Position numbers and translations under genes: made by a program
Part shown: one piece after another, positions 1 through 13,229 of the stretch
How positions within the stretch are numbered: position 1 is the first letter of the stretch
Layout: every line of letters begins with the position of its first letter
NCBI RefSeq assembly: GCF_001039355.2
Contig: NW_019775928.1
Coordinates: 1-62,000, forward strand
Length of the DNA: 62,000 nucleotides
Source: Lingula anatina
Lineage: Eukaryota; Brachiopoda; Lingulata; Lingulida; Lingulidae
Direction of reading: 5' to 3'
The notes under the pieces: generated by a model
Seen by the model: the letters and a program-made list of their open reading frames with translations, nothing else
Database searches by the model: none
Told to the model about the DNA's origin: nothing

Positions 1-2
1 CC

Positions 3-4
<2 letters not shown>

Positions 5-68
<64 letters not shown>
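5..68. repeat. (CA)n microsatellite
   Basis: Uninterrupted CA dinucleotide repeat at the left edge of the window, just downstream (minus strand) of the orphan exon at 151-322. Confidence 0.95.
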
Positions 69-71
<3 letters not shown>

Positions 72-150
72 CATAGATTTCACCATCTAACACATCAAAT
101 GGACAGCCACAGCACCGACAGTTTTCCCACCAACCTCACTCCCAACTCAC

Positions 151-322
151 CTGGCCTGTCGGAGTCCACACACTGAGCTTGGCAGTCCTCGAGGCTTGCT
201 CCTCCTCCTCCTCTTCCCGTAGCAGCTCCTCGGCGATGGAGAGACGATGGCGGCGCAGACTGGAGCTGCTCGCGCTGCTGCTGCTGCTACGACTCCTACT
301 AGGGCCACTTAAATGCATGCAG
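151..322 (-). CDS. Orphan internal coding exon, Ser-rich then acidic
   Basis: A 172-base minus-strand exon. A TTTTACAG acceptor precedes it and a strong CAG|GTGAGT donor ends it. Only one frame is open. It encodes a run of serines and arginines, then a segment reading RRHRLSIAEELLREEEEEE, then SVWTPTGQ. The base composition is clearly more GC-rich than the surroundings, as expected of coding DNA. It needs one base at its 5' side to complete a codon and ends in phase 0. The gene continues to the left, out of the window. An in-frame ATG at 318 could also make it a first exon. The phase fits the candidate first exon at 17587-17621, which would imply an intron of about 17 kb. I do not recognise the protein. 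Confidence 0.55.
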
Positions 323-1929
323 CTGTAAAATCAATGGCTCAGAGGCTCTCGGTCGACCCAGGGTACCGATTCTACAAGAGGAAGAGAATCAATAATTGTA
401 TTAATAAGTAAAGAGAAAGGGGACTCAGTCAAAATTTCAATATTGAGTTCCTGTGTTTTTTCAGCTCAATCACAATAAGTGTGGATAAAACTCTGCATAA
501 ACTGTTAGTAAAATATTTACATTATTTAGTATGATCATTCAGCATTTAAGTGCATTCATGTCATAAAGGGGTTTAAAAAAATGAGGGAAGTGATGAGGTC
601 TGTCAATATCTCAAGCCTATTTAGGTTACAAAAATAAAGAAATATTTGCATCTGTTGCAGCATTATGACTGGAGCTGATTTGCACAGTGACGATAATGAT
701 GATGGTTTGCGGCATAAGTATATGTCCAGACCTGATGTGTTGAAACAGAAACAGATCACTGCAAAACCAGGTCTTTGTTGTTGTTATTGTTTTACTCAAT
801 CACTTACACTGTTGTTTTTGTATTTGCTCAGCCAATTCTGTTTGCGTCCTCATTAATTTGTATTTTCTCCCTTTCATTCTTGATGACATGTAAATTAATG
901 CTATATAACCAATGGCAAAAAAGTTCATACACCAGCATGTGGCCCAGCCCAGATACTGAGAGACCTCACACATTTCCAAGAATCTTCATGTATATCATCG
1001 TGATTATCAGGATATCAGATCTATCTGTGTATTGCCATATATAGAACATCACAGCACCTGGTGGCCAGACTTGACCTAGGCTATATGTATGTGGAGTCAG
1101 GTTCACATCAGTGCTAAATAAGACCAAAATAGCCTCATCTATGTTGCTGATGGGAATGATGATGAGTTGAGGATTGGTTTAACACAGGGACCTTAAATCC
1201 CCCCCCCCCCTCCTCATGTCTACCCACCAAACCCATGTCTTTTACTACAATATCTCCTATCAATCTCTTATCCTCCTTCTTTTCTCTCACAGACTATCAA
1301 CAAGCCACTTCACCTCACTACCTACCAATGCATGAAATCCACACACATGCACACACACGTACACACTTTACCCTTTCTTCTCTATGCTATCTGTTCCACT
1401 CGAGCTCTGCCCACCAACCTTTCCCATCATATCTCTCTAACCCCCCCCCCAACTCCCTCAGCCAACCCTCACCCATATATAGTTCACCCCATTCTCTGAT
1501 ATCCCATCTAGGTCATCATCAGGTGATGAATGTAATAGAGTCTGCTTCAGACCCAACTTATTCCAGGTGTGAACGCAACAAGTATACAGCTGTCTTACAT
1601 TCATGACCACAAAACTAATGTCACGGAAAGAGAAAAACTGATCAATATAACACCATAAAGATAATAGAGAGGACTTAAATGGGGGGGACACATTCAAAAG
1701 TGAAAGAAAACCCCACCTTCAGCAAAGAGGGCAATTTGAATGGCAAATGTACTGGAAACCCTACCATTTGGTGACCTCGGGTGCCCTTGCACCACATGCC
1801 AAGACTTAATAGAAATATAGGCAAAAAAAATCAGACTGTGTTTCAGTTGCCGCAGGCTATTTAGTCTACACAAATTCACTTTTAAGTGGCATAAAAAGTG
1901 TTTTAAGTGTTGTGAATGCCTGAGAGAGA

Positions 1930-1984
<55 letters not shown>

Positions 1985-2940
1985 AGAGAGAGAGAGAGAG
2001 AGAGGGTGGGGGGTTGTGTGTGTTGGAGAGAGAAAATATCAAAGTATAACTGTGCATCAATCATATAAGAATGCCAATACAAACCTCTACAAAATGAACC
2101 TGGCTGCATTTAGACTACCATATTGTCAGTGCATGTGTGACAGTGTGCAGTTTCATCATGAACTACAACTATATAGTCTATGGTCAAAGTAGACTGAAAT
2201 TTCTCATCTCAGAGTTCAGACTACATTTTTCCTTGAATGACTTCACATTACTCTGCAGCTCCTGCCCTTGTCTGACAGCAGACTTAAACATGAACTAGCT
2301 GAGGACTGTATCTAACAAGACCAGAGAACTTCAAGCAGCTAACTTTGAAAACATTCCTTTCGTTCAAACTAGACAATTAGAGCATACTAACAGCCCCATC
2401 CTCCTATACTCTAACATTCAATGTCAAACATTTACTAGTCTGGATGGTAAATTTGAACTCCCACCCCCCCCTTTCCCCCAGACTCCATAAATGGCCCCCT
2501 GACCCCATTTAACACACAACAACTACTGTTCATACTTACACATCTGACTGTAAGAAATGAGTCACAGGTAATAGTATGCATGCGAGGCTTTTGTCTCTAT
2601 TCTGAACAGCAAATCATGCATTGCAAAGTAGCTTCTTGTATGTACTCATGTCATTGTGGGTGCATTCAGACAGGGATAAAACATGGACCGGTTATGGTCT
2701 AGTTGATGTCACCTACGGCTGGTTTACGCAGAGGAATGTTGGTCTGACTTTTGCACCAAAACTTGCAGTCTACCTATTGAATGAAATAAATCAACATTCC
2801 TTCCATTTTAGTACAACATTGCACCTGATTTACAAAAAAAAAATTGTTTCAGAACAATAACTGTTCTATTTTAATAAACCACAGTTAAAACCAACTTTTG
2901 GTATAAAGATTATTAGTGGAAACAGCTCTCAGTTCATTTA
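323..2940. other. No gene seen; low-complexity DNA
   Basis: No frame here combines length, composition and splice sites. The stretch holds polyC runs at about 1199-1210 and 1441-1450 and a GA-rich repeat at 1921-2005. The long frame around 1235-1606 is made of CA/CT-rich low-complexity sequence. Confidence 0.6.
1921..2005. repeat. (GA)n microsatellite
   Basis: Nearly pure GA repeat with a few interruptions. It produces spurious Ser/Leu open frames on the minus strand. Confidence 0.9.
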
Positions 2941-2946
2941 TGGGTG

Positions 2947-3164
2947 CTTTCCCAGAGATTTAGATCGATCTAAAGATTAAGTTTTAGATCGACATAACTC
3001 CCTGGGGGTTCAGGCTAAATTGCAGTCAGCCGAGCGGACACCATAGTTAATTACCCCCTTACAGCTTTTAGTAGGCGGGACAGACGCTTAAGCCGGCCAA
3101 GCTGACAGTAATCTAGTAAAACTCCCCACAGGGATAGATCGATCTAAAAATCTATGGAAATGGG
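2947..3164. mobile_element. Fold-back MITE, GATCGATCTA family, copy 1
   Basis: Imperfect palindrome of about 220 bp. The left end reads TTCCCAGAGATTTAGATCGA and the right end carries the inverted counterpart (TAGATCGATCTA, then a GGAAATGGGG tail). Inner arms also pair imperfectly (GACAGACGCTTAAGCCGG against its counterpart). No coding capacity. Related copies lie at 9094, 9368 and, more distantly, 15300. Confidence 0.75.
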
Positions 3165-3169
3165 GTGTA

Positions 3170-6100
3170 TGTTTCTTTTTTTTCCAAAGCCATATGAACA
3201 TGCCATATCAGTGAGCTCCATATTGTCTGTAACCAGGACCCAGGAGCTTGTCTTCCCTGGAAACAGCTGATCAACCATGCAGCTGATAAAACCACTGACT
3301 GAACTTGTACCGTAATTTCTCAATAACTTCGAACAACAGAGATTTTTCAATTTTTTTTTTTTTCTGTAAAAATTGTTGGCAATATAAACATAAAGATTAT
3401 TTGAACGATTTCAAAAGGGACCCGACTTCATATCATACCTATACATTTGAAATTTGTGTAACTCTTGTTCTTTCCTTATTTAATTATGTATCTATGGATC
3501 TATCTAATATTAATTATTACTTTTCTACCTATCCACTTATCTTAATTTAGCAAGTTTGGAAACATATTACCCTGGATTAGCCTGAAATTAAAAAATTAAA
3601 GGTGTTTGAAATTTAAGAGAAATTTCTGTACCATGAATGCAGACAAAATCCACTTCAAAATAACTCTGGTGAAGTGTTTTTCGTGCCTAGTCTTGTCCAT
3701 TTTTTTACCTGTTCAAATAAAAGGATCGCGTAAACTAATATATCTCACTTTAATTTTAAATTAAACAATATTCATAACACAAGCATTGTTGGCAATAATG
3801 ATAAATCTTATAGCAGGCCACGGTGAAATTTACCCAGCTCTTCAAGAAATCTTTTATTTAAATACACCACAACATACATTCTGATAATAAATGTCTTGTG
3901 AGAGTCCACTGATTTCAACAGTGATCCATTTTCTGCAATTTTAGTACATATCCTCTTGACCAAATGTATACTTAATACATATAGTAAACCAAAGAAAGGC
4001 CTTTTAATGAATCATCTTCTCCATTCTTTTTTCTTTTTTTACTGTATATTTCTGGTATATGTACGCTCAATACAAGTACTATTAATGACATAATCATGAG
4101 CAGTACAAACCAATAAATAATCACTTTTTTCCAATATTTTTTACTGCATCCTTCTGGCCTATGTATAAACAAGTCACTGATATGTTCAGCGCATTCCTTG
4201 GGCCATTTTTTTCCAATAGTTTTTACAGCATACTTTTGGCCATGTAGGTAGGTATATATATTAATACATGGCAGTGATAAGGGAGGGCAGCATCTTAACT
4301 AGGACAATAAATCAATACCTGCCTAACCCCTAAGGTAAACACTGATGTAATGAGTGGCCAAATATAGGCAGCTTCCCAGTTCTAATTGAATTTTCCTGGA
4401 TGTCAAAATTTAGAGCTTATCTTAAGTTTAGCTGACATCTAGTTGAGCCAATACACAAAAATTTTGTTTCTTTTTTTTTTTTCAATAAAAAACTGGATTT
4501 TGAGAGGCACAGTAAATCAAGGCAATTTATAAATGTAATTTTTAATTGCATACAAATGCAATTTTTATCAGCTTGTGTTTTAGTTGTAAAAATTTACATA
4601 TGTTTAATTAATGTATTTTCTCTAATTATCATAATAAAATACTGAAGCATAAAGCACAGCCATTCTTAAAGGGATAACTCTTCATATGAGATGCAAAATT
4701 CCACAATAAATACATTGTTAACAACACAAAGAAATATAGTAAATTCCATTTTACCACAAAATCAGCAATTATCTCAATTATTCTGAAATCTGTGCTACCC
4801 ATTGGACCACGCAGACCCTCATAGATGGCCATAATCTCTTAAGAGATTATAACAAAAACCACACTTTTTAAAGAAACCAATCAACTTACTTTGAATGCCG
4901 GAACAGATTCACTAACCATTGGAAAGTATAAGAAAACTGTCCTTACCCTAGCAAAATCCGTTTTATGGCACTTTCCCCACCAAAATGAAGAGCTGTTATC
5001 CCTTTAATGTGCACATTTCTCCTTTCACTCACTCATCTCCAGATGATGGCCAAATCATTTTCATCAAAGTGTTTCAAGTATATGTTTCCAAAATAAAGCA
5101 GGATTTATACTATTATTACACAAGTCAATATAGGTAGCTCACATGCCTCAAGTGCTTTCAAACAATCAAACAATGGAGGAAATTTGCTAAGCACATTCTA
5201 GAGGAGGAAAACGGGGACGAGGAAGTTGGGGTGGAGGGGGGGGGGGGTAGAGAAGCGAAGACCCTGTTACCAAAACATGCATAAAATGTTACTTATCATG
5301 GAAATTTCCAAATAAAAAGGAGTCTTCTTAAAACATAAATTATCCTTTATGTCGACCAAATTTAACGGAATGGATTTTTTCTTAGGTATCAACCCAAAAC
5401 TTATTCATTTTGCTCAACTATCCCTGCATAACTCGTACAAATTGTTTGGTCTCAAAGTGCCACAGCAATGTATACACATCATGATAATGACTCATAAGAG
5501 TTGCAGGAATGAACAACAATATTTAACTGGACATCAATCAGGATCAGTTCTTACTAAATAGACATGGAAACATTTCACTACTCCAGAGAATTTGCACGCC
5601 CGAAAATTGGCCCAAATTTAACACCTAAGATTTGCTCTAATATTGACCCAGGATAATCCAGATGTAGCCCTCTCAAATGAAATACTATGCCCGTTTTATA
5701 ACAAAAAAGACACGGCTAATGTTTCAGAGGAATCCTTATTTTCTTTACTAGTAAGTTAACTACTACAGAATTATTTTAAACTGAAGAGAACCAAAGTTTA
5801 GGCCAATTTTCAGACTTAAAAGTTCTACTGTGAATCCTCTACTCTGGCCTGGGAGGAAATTCCTTCCAATACAGCTCATAATATTTGATAAGGATAACAA
5901 GTCGGAAGGTCTCACCTGTCGAAGTGTCTTACCTGTCGAGGTGTCTTACCTGTCGAGGTGTCTCATCCCCTGTATGTAAACAGATCTGAAATCCTAAATA
6001 TGTTTTCTTTAAACAACTGATCTCCTTTCTACGATAAAAAAAATATATTTCCATGATGAGAGAGACTTTTTGATAAACCTAAAACCTTAGCATATCCTTT

Positions 6101-6980
6101 GCCCCAAATTTCTATTTGGTTTCTTTTTTCACTTTTCTGGGTAATTTTGTCAAGAGGCCTTACCTGCCTTATTCAGCAAGAGCTCAACCAACACAAAACA
6201 ACATGACTTACATCATTAATAAACCAAGGAAATATTTTCCCTATCAAGAACATGATGGAAATTGAAAAGTGCAAAAAGAAATGTCTGTTCTAGTCCACGA
6301 TCCATCAGATGATCCCATACCTTTTTCTTTCCTCCATTTTTCACCTCGACACCCCTTCCACTCAAATAAAAGCCATAGGCTTAATGTAAAGAAATGAGTA
6401 ATAATCAGAAAATTCAGAGTCTAAAAATCTGAAAAGCAATATGCTGATATCACCTTATTAATCTTGTAGCATTTCCAGACTCTTGCTTTCCTGCCCTCAC
6501 TGCCTGCGTGTTAGAGATAGAAACAATCTTCGAGTCTTTGTGTCTTTCTTACTACTCGCCTGCCCTCTCAAGAGAGCTTGAACTTCAAACTCCGAGGGAA
6601 ATCTAATCTGTGACACCACACTGAATAACCCAATCAGTTCTTATCTGTTCTTCAAGGCACCGACAGAATAGTAACTTTGGTGCCAAATTTCTGGAAACGA
6701 CTGAAACAATACACTGAGCCATTTAGGCAAGGAGGTCCCTGGGGAGCATCTTAATAAACCTGTTTTTTTTTTTAGCAATTACTAGTACGGAGACATTTCA
6801 TGTCTAATAGCATTTCTACTATGATAGCAGGCCTCACACGTCTGGATTGGCTGTGTGTGTTAAAAATATAAACCTATAATATATCCACTTTGGACCCTGT
6901 AACAAATAAACCATGATGCCATACCAAGTCAACCCGATATGTTTTCTGACAGAATATATATCTTTCGATGACAATTTCTA
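3170..6980. other. No gene seen
   Basis: AT-rich DNA without convincing exons. A short inverted pair containing TTAAAGGGATAAC flanks about 4667-5005, and a polyG run lies near 5237. Open frames here are short and without splice context. Confidence 0.55.
5909..5966. repeat. 17-bp tandem repeat, about three units
   Basis: The unit GTGTCTTACCTGTCGAG occurs twice exactly, with a diverged unit before it and a partial unit after it. Confidence 0.8.
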
Positions 6981-6987
6981 ATTTCAG

Positions 6988-7297
6988 CTTGGTGTCCTGG
7001 AGATATGTGTGCACTGTATCCCAGAGACAATGCTAGTCTTTTGAAGTGTAGTAGCTATGAGGAGTGTTCCCATGATTCTGCTGCCAGTACTTACCTTCAA
7101 AAGCAGAACCATCCAGTGTACCAAAGCGAAACTAACCTCTTTTCCAAGCTCACCTCTCCACACCAAGACAAAGTTCAGAGTCTACCCCAAAAATACAAAG
7201 CCCAATATATTACCTTCCAGACTCCATCCCCCACCACGCCTAACCTCTTCCTTCTTCTTTTGTCTCCTTGCCCACGTAGCAGACCAAACCCTTTCCT
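6988..7297 (+). CDS. Weak candidate exon, Cys-containing
   Basis: An open plus-strand frame follows an AATTTCAG acceptor and runs to a possible CCT|GTGAGT donor. The first part is rich in cysteine (WCPGDMCALYPRD, then KCSSYEEC). The phase at its end matches the candidate exon at 10213. Against it: a strong minus-strand donor (AAG|GTAAGT) lies inside the same stretch near 7099, and the second half is Pro/Thr/Leu-rich without clear coding character. Confidence 0.2.
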
Positions 7298-7849
7298 GTG
7301 AGTTCAATGTTTATACAGCTCACATCACAGACCATGTAAAAGCAGCCTGTACAATTCCTCCTCATTCAAGGCAGAGTAGTTCTATTAACAGGCTATGATA
7401 ACATCAATACAGAAAATATAAGGTACACTGGCCTTATCGGAGGTGCAAAGGTCGGCAATCGGAGATAATAATAGTTGCATTGGTCAAAGGGTTCACTTCG
7501 CCACCAGTTTGCTTGGGCCTGGACCTTTAAAGAACGTTTGCATTGGTGTTTATGCGATTTTAATCCTGGAGCCAACCTGGTGCAACTCAGTCTTAAAACA
7601 TTTCTAAGAAATCTTAATTCATTTCACTCTGTCTTATATCTAAGTCTCAATGCAGAATGACTGAAAAATCAATATTTTAACATTTCTGGGGTTTTGCAAG
7701 GATATAAGTAGTCACTGTCTAAAAAAATCCATTTTTCCATAAAAGATTACTAAATCCTTTCTATAAAATAAATGTTTAATTTGGCAATAACTATATTTTC
7801 TTTGAAAAATCAACCCAATGGCTTGATGTATAATAATATCAACACGAAA

Positions 7850-7873
7850 AAAGAAGAAGAAGAAGAAGAAGAA
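7850..7873. repeat. AAG trinucleotide run
   Basis: Short AAG repeat inside non-coding sequence. Confidence 0.7.
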
Positions 7874-8714
7874 AATGGGCCACACCAGGATTGACTGATC
7901 AAACCTGCTCCTGTGTAAACGTCCAGTAAAGTCCAGCGTTGCCCAGCCATGGACATTTAAAACTGCCCCATGGCTACTAAGCTTGTTTACAAACATGGGG
8001 TGTTAAGTAATCCCTTAACACTTTAGATTTCTAAATTAATACCTTTTCATTTTTATTACACAAGCACTTTAATTCCTATAAAATCCCTTCGCCTTTGACA
8101 TTTCTCCTTTAATAAATAAGATTTCAAAATCTTTTCATATTTATCATAAAAGCACATTTGCTAATCAAATAATCCTTTTATATCTCACTTTTATCAGGTT
8201 GAATCTCTTCTCAAATACAAAGAATGATCTTTAACGGCAAACTTTTCTCTACCTGAAACTCTTTTTGTGTTTGTATATAATGCCTCCCTCACATAATTCC
8301 ATGCTGCTTATTTTTACAGGATGTTACAATAGAGACCAAAACCTTTTTTCTTGATTGTTGTGCAAGTACAAGCGTATTTGCTCTTACGGCGGTTTAACGT
8401 TTGCTTCAATTAACAGCCGTAAGTGGCATTACAAATGTCTTTGAACCAAAATGTTGGCAGAGTGCTTACTGTGCTTAGAATACAAAGTATACTAGAGGCC
8501 AGAAGAAAACAAAAGATGGTCGTATTTCTTCCCACTATATAACAGTTTTATGTTTCAATATTATACAGAAAAATCTAGTATCGCAGCATCATGTACTCAT
8601 AATAAGATAGCAATTTCATTACTTCACTAAGGCTAGGGCAACTCCCATTTTCAACAAAACCCATCATTTATTCAACCAAGCAAATGATTAACCAAAATAT
8701 CCAGAATATGGTGC

Positions 8715-8717
<3 letters not shown>

Positions 8718-8747
<30 letters not shown>

Positions 8748-8875
8748 AGCAGCATCTTTTATCGATGTGTTAACCGGAACTATTATGCTAGTCAGTTTTG
8801 GGTCTGCTCTCTCTCCTTCCCCCCCCCTCTCTCTCTCTCTCTCCTTCCCCCCCNGTATGTGTGTGTGTGTGTGTG
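8718..8875. repeat. Compound microsatellite (AT, CT, GT) with one N
   Basis: An AT run at about 8718-8741, then a CT/polyC stretch and a GT run. A single undetermined base at 8854 marks a sequencing or assembly break in low-complexity DNA. Confidence 0.9.
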
Positions 8876-9093
8876 CCCACGTCCTCATACGAAAGATGCA
8901 CATAAATAACCACCAACACACATACAACACACACACAACTTTGTATATATAGCAGAATGCACTGTAAGAGAGCTGCAGAGAGATTCTTAAAACCATCTGT
9001 ATAAATTTATTTCTCTGGCTAATTCTGTGCGTGATATCTGTACTGTGGCCTGTCACACAGAAAGCATGGTCACCATCCTACAGGCCTCCGAGG

Positions 9094-9334
9094 CACCATT
9101 CCCAAAGAGATTTGGATCGATCTATCTCCCTGGGGAGTCTCACTAAATTGCTATCAAACTAACCGGTTAAATGTCTGACACGCCTAGTAAAACTGTTAGG
9201 GGGTAATTGTCTTTACCCCTAGCTGATTCGGTAGGCGTGACAGTCATTTAAGTCTCTTGAGCTGATAACAATTTAGCGTAAATCCCCAGCAAGTAAGGTT
9301 GATCCAAATGGATCGATTTTAAGTATGGGAACCC
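9094..9334. mobile_element. Fold-back MITE, GATCGATCTA family, copy 2
   Basis: Starts with TTCCCAAAGAGATTTGGATCGA and ends with the inverted form (ATGGATCGATTTTAAGTATG, then GGGAA). The inner arms share GGGAGTCTCACTA and TAAGGGGGTAATT-like blocks with copies 1 and 3. It has no open frame. Confidence 0.75.
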
Positions 9335-9367
9335 AGTCTGACACAGAGAATCTATAGCCCAGTGCTA

Positions 9368-9583
9368 GGGCGTATTCCCAGATTTTTAGATCGATCTATC
9401 CCCATCGGGAGTCTCACTAGATTACTGTCAGATAATCCGGCTTAAATGTCCGTCCCGCCTACTACAAGCTGTAAGGGGGTAATTAACTTTCGTGCCGGCT
9501 CGGCTGACAGCTATTTAGCGTGAACCTCCAGGGAGTTAGGTCGATCTAGTTTGGATCGCTCTAATCTCTGGGAATGGGGTCCT
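9368..9583. mobile_element. Fold-back MITE, GATCGATCTA family, copy 3
   Basis: Separated from copy 2 by only about 35 bp and in the same orientation. The left end has TTCCCAGATTTTTAGATCGA. The right end has the counterpart, ending in CTCTGGGAATGGGG. The inner block GTAAGGGGGTAATTAAC is shared with copy 1 in inverted form. Confidence 0.75.
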
Positions 9584-10212
9584 AGTGTTATCACCCTCAT
9601 TATTTCCTACTGATAAAACAAAGAGGTGAGAGAAACACATCAGCTCCTCAATATACATCAACACCTGATAAATGTGTACATGGAAATCACCTCCCAAAAA
9701 TTCTGATTGTACGGCCTCATGCAAGGACAGCCTCAGCAGCCCGTCACACCAAGCCTGCCTCAGCTTTTGAATCTTTGTGGAATCTGAGGCAGGTTTGACA
9801 AAAGGACTTTAGCTGCAAAAATATGACTAAATTTTAAGACCAAAATTTTGGTCTCTATTTTGACTCTAGATAGTTCAGCGGTAGTAGTCTTATTTAATCA
9901 AATATTGTGAGTTTTATAACAAGATAGACTTGGCTTATGTTTCACAACAGTGGCCAATTTCACAAAAACAAAAAAAAAAACTTCCAACTCCAGAATTGGT
10001 CTAACTTTTAGACAAATATTTAGTCAACTTCAGTCCAAGATAAATACGTGGTGGTTCCCCCCCAAGACATCAGGTATACCTTTCCTGTTACAAAACAGTT
10101 GCAATACTGTCTTCAATTGGACAACTACTACTGATTTATGTCCTCCTAGCACAATTCTCCTGCTAGTACAGTATAAAGACTGTTTTATCTAATGTTCTTA
10201 CCTGTATTCTAG

Positions 10213-10247
10213 GTTCAAAACTTCATCTGTGTCTGATCAACGCTCAG
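10213..10247 (+). CDS. Weak candidate mini-exon
   Basis: 35 bases between a TGTATTCTAG acceptor and a CTCAG|GTAAAG donor. In the frame that joins the exon at 10860 it reads FKTSSVSDQRS and closes to Ala across the junction. The splice sites are good, but the exon is too short for composition to help. Confidence 0.25.
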
Positions 10248-10859
10248 GTAAAGCCAATCACACAATGTCCTGAAAAGATATAGACTGAAATTAATATTTC
10301 ATATCTGCACCTTTGCTTCATTATTTAGAGTTAATTATTTTGACGTTTTTTTGGATATCAAAGTTGACATTTCACTGAGGCGTGTAGAAATTTTGATGAA
10401 AAAAGCGACATTATTTCTTGACAACAGTATGTAATAATCAATAACTGCCAAGAAAAATAATTAAAAGTTTGAAATGCAAAGTATGGCATTCTTCTAAACG
10501 TTATGCTTTTAGCATTCAAATGTCACCGTCATTTTGGAAAAACAAGAGACAGCACTTAACAAACTGTCAGCATCATTTCAAATTTTACATTACACTTTCA
10601 GACGGATTTTAATTTCAAATTACTGGTTCCAAAAGTTATCACTAACTAGCAATGTTTTTTTCATTACTAGTATGCAAAACTTTGCATCAGTGACAGAATT
10701 TTGATTTTTAAAGCTCTCTTTCCAGTATTCATGTGAACAACCACCAAGTACATACAAACATATGGAATGCAGCCTCAAACAATTCACATATCAGCCCCCC
10801 TTCCAAACTCATTATTTACCAGTCTTTAATGTTAATTGTTTCCTTCCTTTTCTCTGCAG

Positions 10860-11015
10860 CTGTAATCTTTTCAAGCCCAATAAAAGCCGGTTTCAAAGGC
10901 CCTCTGTTCAAGTGTGTTAACCCCCTGAACACCTCTTTTAATGAAGTGCGTACGGACACGCGAGCAATGAGGGAAAAAACACTTGAGATTGAGAGAGCAT
11001 TTGAAAAAGTTACAG
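10860..11015 (+). CDS. Candidate orphan internal exon
   Basis: 156 bases preceded by an excellent pyrimidine tract and CTGCAG acceptor and followed by an ACAG|GTAATG donor. Only one frame is open. It encodes about 52 residues, including FKGPLFKCVNPLNTSF and a charged, helix-prone tail (REKTLEIERAFEKV). It is a phase 1 to phase 1 exon. I do not recognise the family and no flanking exon is secure. If real, it belongs to a plus-strand gene inside this otherwise gene-poor stretch. Confidence 0.35.
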
Positions 11016-12031
11016 GTAATGCAGCATGTATAATGAACCCTTAAACAATCAACTTTTTAAAAACTTTTTTTTTACTTTTTTTCCTCGGGTAAAAAAGCGA
11101 ATGGAATGCAGAAAATGAATACTTGCACATCCCCCCCACTAAAAAAATTTAAGTCAGCTAGAGTTGTGAAAAAATAGATTTGTACTAGTAAGTACATCTC
11201 AAAGTCTGCTAATTGTTACTATTCCATGGCAAACAGTTCATCTAACACCAGCTGGGGTCTTCGGCAACTATGCCATAACCGCATGCTGCCAATAAAATTC
11301 AGGGTAAAAAAATGACTACACAGGATAAGTGGAGCTTCTGTATACGAGACAGGTTCACAATTTCAGACTTAAAATGAACATTTTTACTAAAAAAATTTAC
11401 AGCATAAAACTCATTTCACAACAACCAAATCAGTTCATCTGGGTTTTCTCTGTTGTTGCTTCTTGGTTGTAATATGCACAATAATTTTTAATTTTTCAAC
11501 TTGCCTTCAATGCCCTTGGATTGGAACCAACATTGCAACATGTCTCATCAATATCAAACAGAACAAAATATCCCCTCTTCATCTTAACCAATTTATCTTA
11601 ACTTATTAAATTGATTTACTGACAAACAGTGGCACATTTTAATGGTGAAACAGTCCCATTTATGATATGTCTGAACGTGACTACAATTGCACTATCTGGC
11701 CTATATTAAATCAGCAATGAACCCATCAATCTACATTAGAAAAAACAATAAAATGAAAACACTAAAATGAAAAAAAACAGCTGGAGGAAAGGGATAAACT
11801 GTTCTATTCAGTGCAATGAATATTTATGTATTGTTTCACTCAGGAAATATATGTTTTAATAGATGGTTTGGATTAAATACAGGGCACCTTGCACTTGGTG
11901 CTATTGAAGAATATGTCTAGAAGGTATTATGTTCAAAGATAAATATCTTTCAAATTTTCAATCACAATGATCCTCTGCACTTGATGATTTTTGCTATCAG
12001 CGAGAAAAATTGCATTCCCAGCAGATTTCAT

Positions 12032-12187
12032 GGGGCCGTAGCGATAGTCCAAAGGTTCAATAGTCCGAAGGCTAATTGGTCCGAATGTTCACTATAGAAC
12101 CTTCTGACCAATGAACCCTTGATTAAAAAATCGTTGAAATTGTTACTACTTTTCAGACCAGAACCTTCGGACTATCGAGACGCCCCC
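12032..12187. mobile_element. Fold-back element
   Basis: Inverted ends: GCGATAGTCCAAAGGTTC on the left and GAACCTTCGGACTATCG on the right, with a further inner pair around ACCAATGAACC. About 156 bp and non-coding. Confidence 0.6.
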
Positions 12188-13169
12188 GATTTCGCAGCTA
12201 AACGGGTGCAAAATTAAGGCTTGAATGGCCTCATTTAAAAATGTTTATTACATCCACACTTTAGATTGCAGTGAACTTTCAGAGCTTTCCAAAACAGTCT
12301 AATTAATGTGTTTTTTTTTTTTTTTTAATAAAATGAGGCTGGCATGCTCCACCATGTGTAAAAAGAGAGTATGATCACAAATGACCGTATAGCAACATGA
12401 GTGTTAAATAAGAAATAAATGAACATGAAAAGTGCTAATATTCAATCAATTGCTGAAAAAAAAAATAGTATTAAACCTTTCAGTATGGGCATCTTTCATC
12501 AGTTCTCTCTAATAAAACTACAGAAGTTTGGTTTAAGCCCTAGCATGTACAATAACAACATGATGGCTAAAATAAATAAGCTTACAACAGGACCAGATGT
12601 TTTACTGGGGCTAAAAAATGTGGGTCTGGTGTTGTTTTGGTACAACTTTTGAAACACAAAAACCAGTTTTAACAGGTAAACAAAAATTTGGACGAAATAT
12701 ATATATATATTAAGAGCTAGTAAATCGTATATTTTTTAGGTATTTTGAACTGAAAACTGTTTCTGAAATTAACAATTTTGTTGGACTTCAGTAGGCAATT
12801 ACAGACAATATATTAGATACTGGTTGTAAATATAAAATCAACACACAGTAAACGAGAGCCACTTCTCAAAAAAAGCTACAGATATCACAAAATGATTTCA
12901 ACAAACAATACACCTTTTAAATGGCACACAGGAATCAAAAGTCTACATCTCAATGTATACTTCAGAACAACCTGAAAATTTCATTAAAGAGGCTGTAAAC
13001 AAAAATCAAATTGTAAGTTACATAAAACTCTACCGGACCTACTCGTGGTTTGCATCGCTATACTCTGCAGACCATCTGTCGTATCACGATGGCTGGAAAC
13101 CTGGGTAAAATCTCGGTCAGGAATTTACTGCTTACTAGTAACCAGCTAATGTGCAAGCTACTACAACCA

Positions 13170-13184
13170 TGTGTGTGTGTGTGT

Positions 13185-13221
<37 letters not shown>
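13170..13221. repeat. (GT)n microsatellite
   Basis: GT repeat interrupted once. Confidence 0.9.
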
Positions 13222-13229
13222 GTGGGAGA

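Noticed and set aside
1235-1606. 123-codon plus-strand frame
   Set aside because: Ser/Pro/His-rich translation of CT/CA-rich low-complexity DNA.
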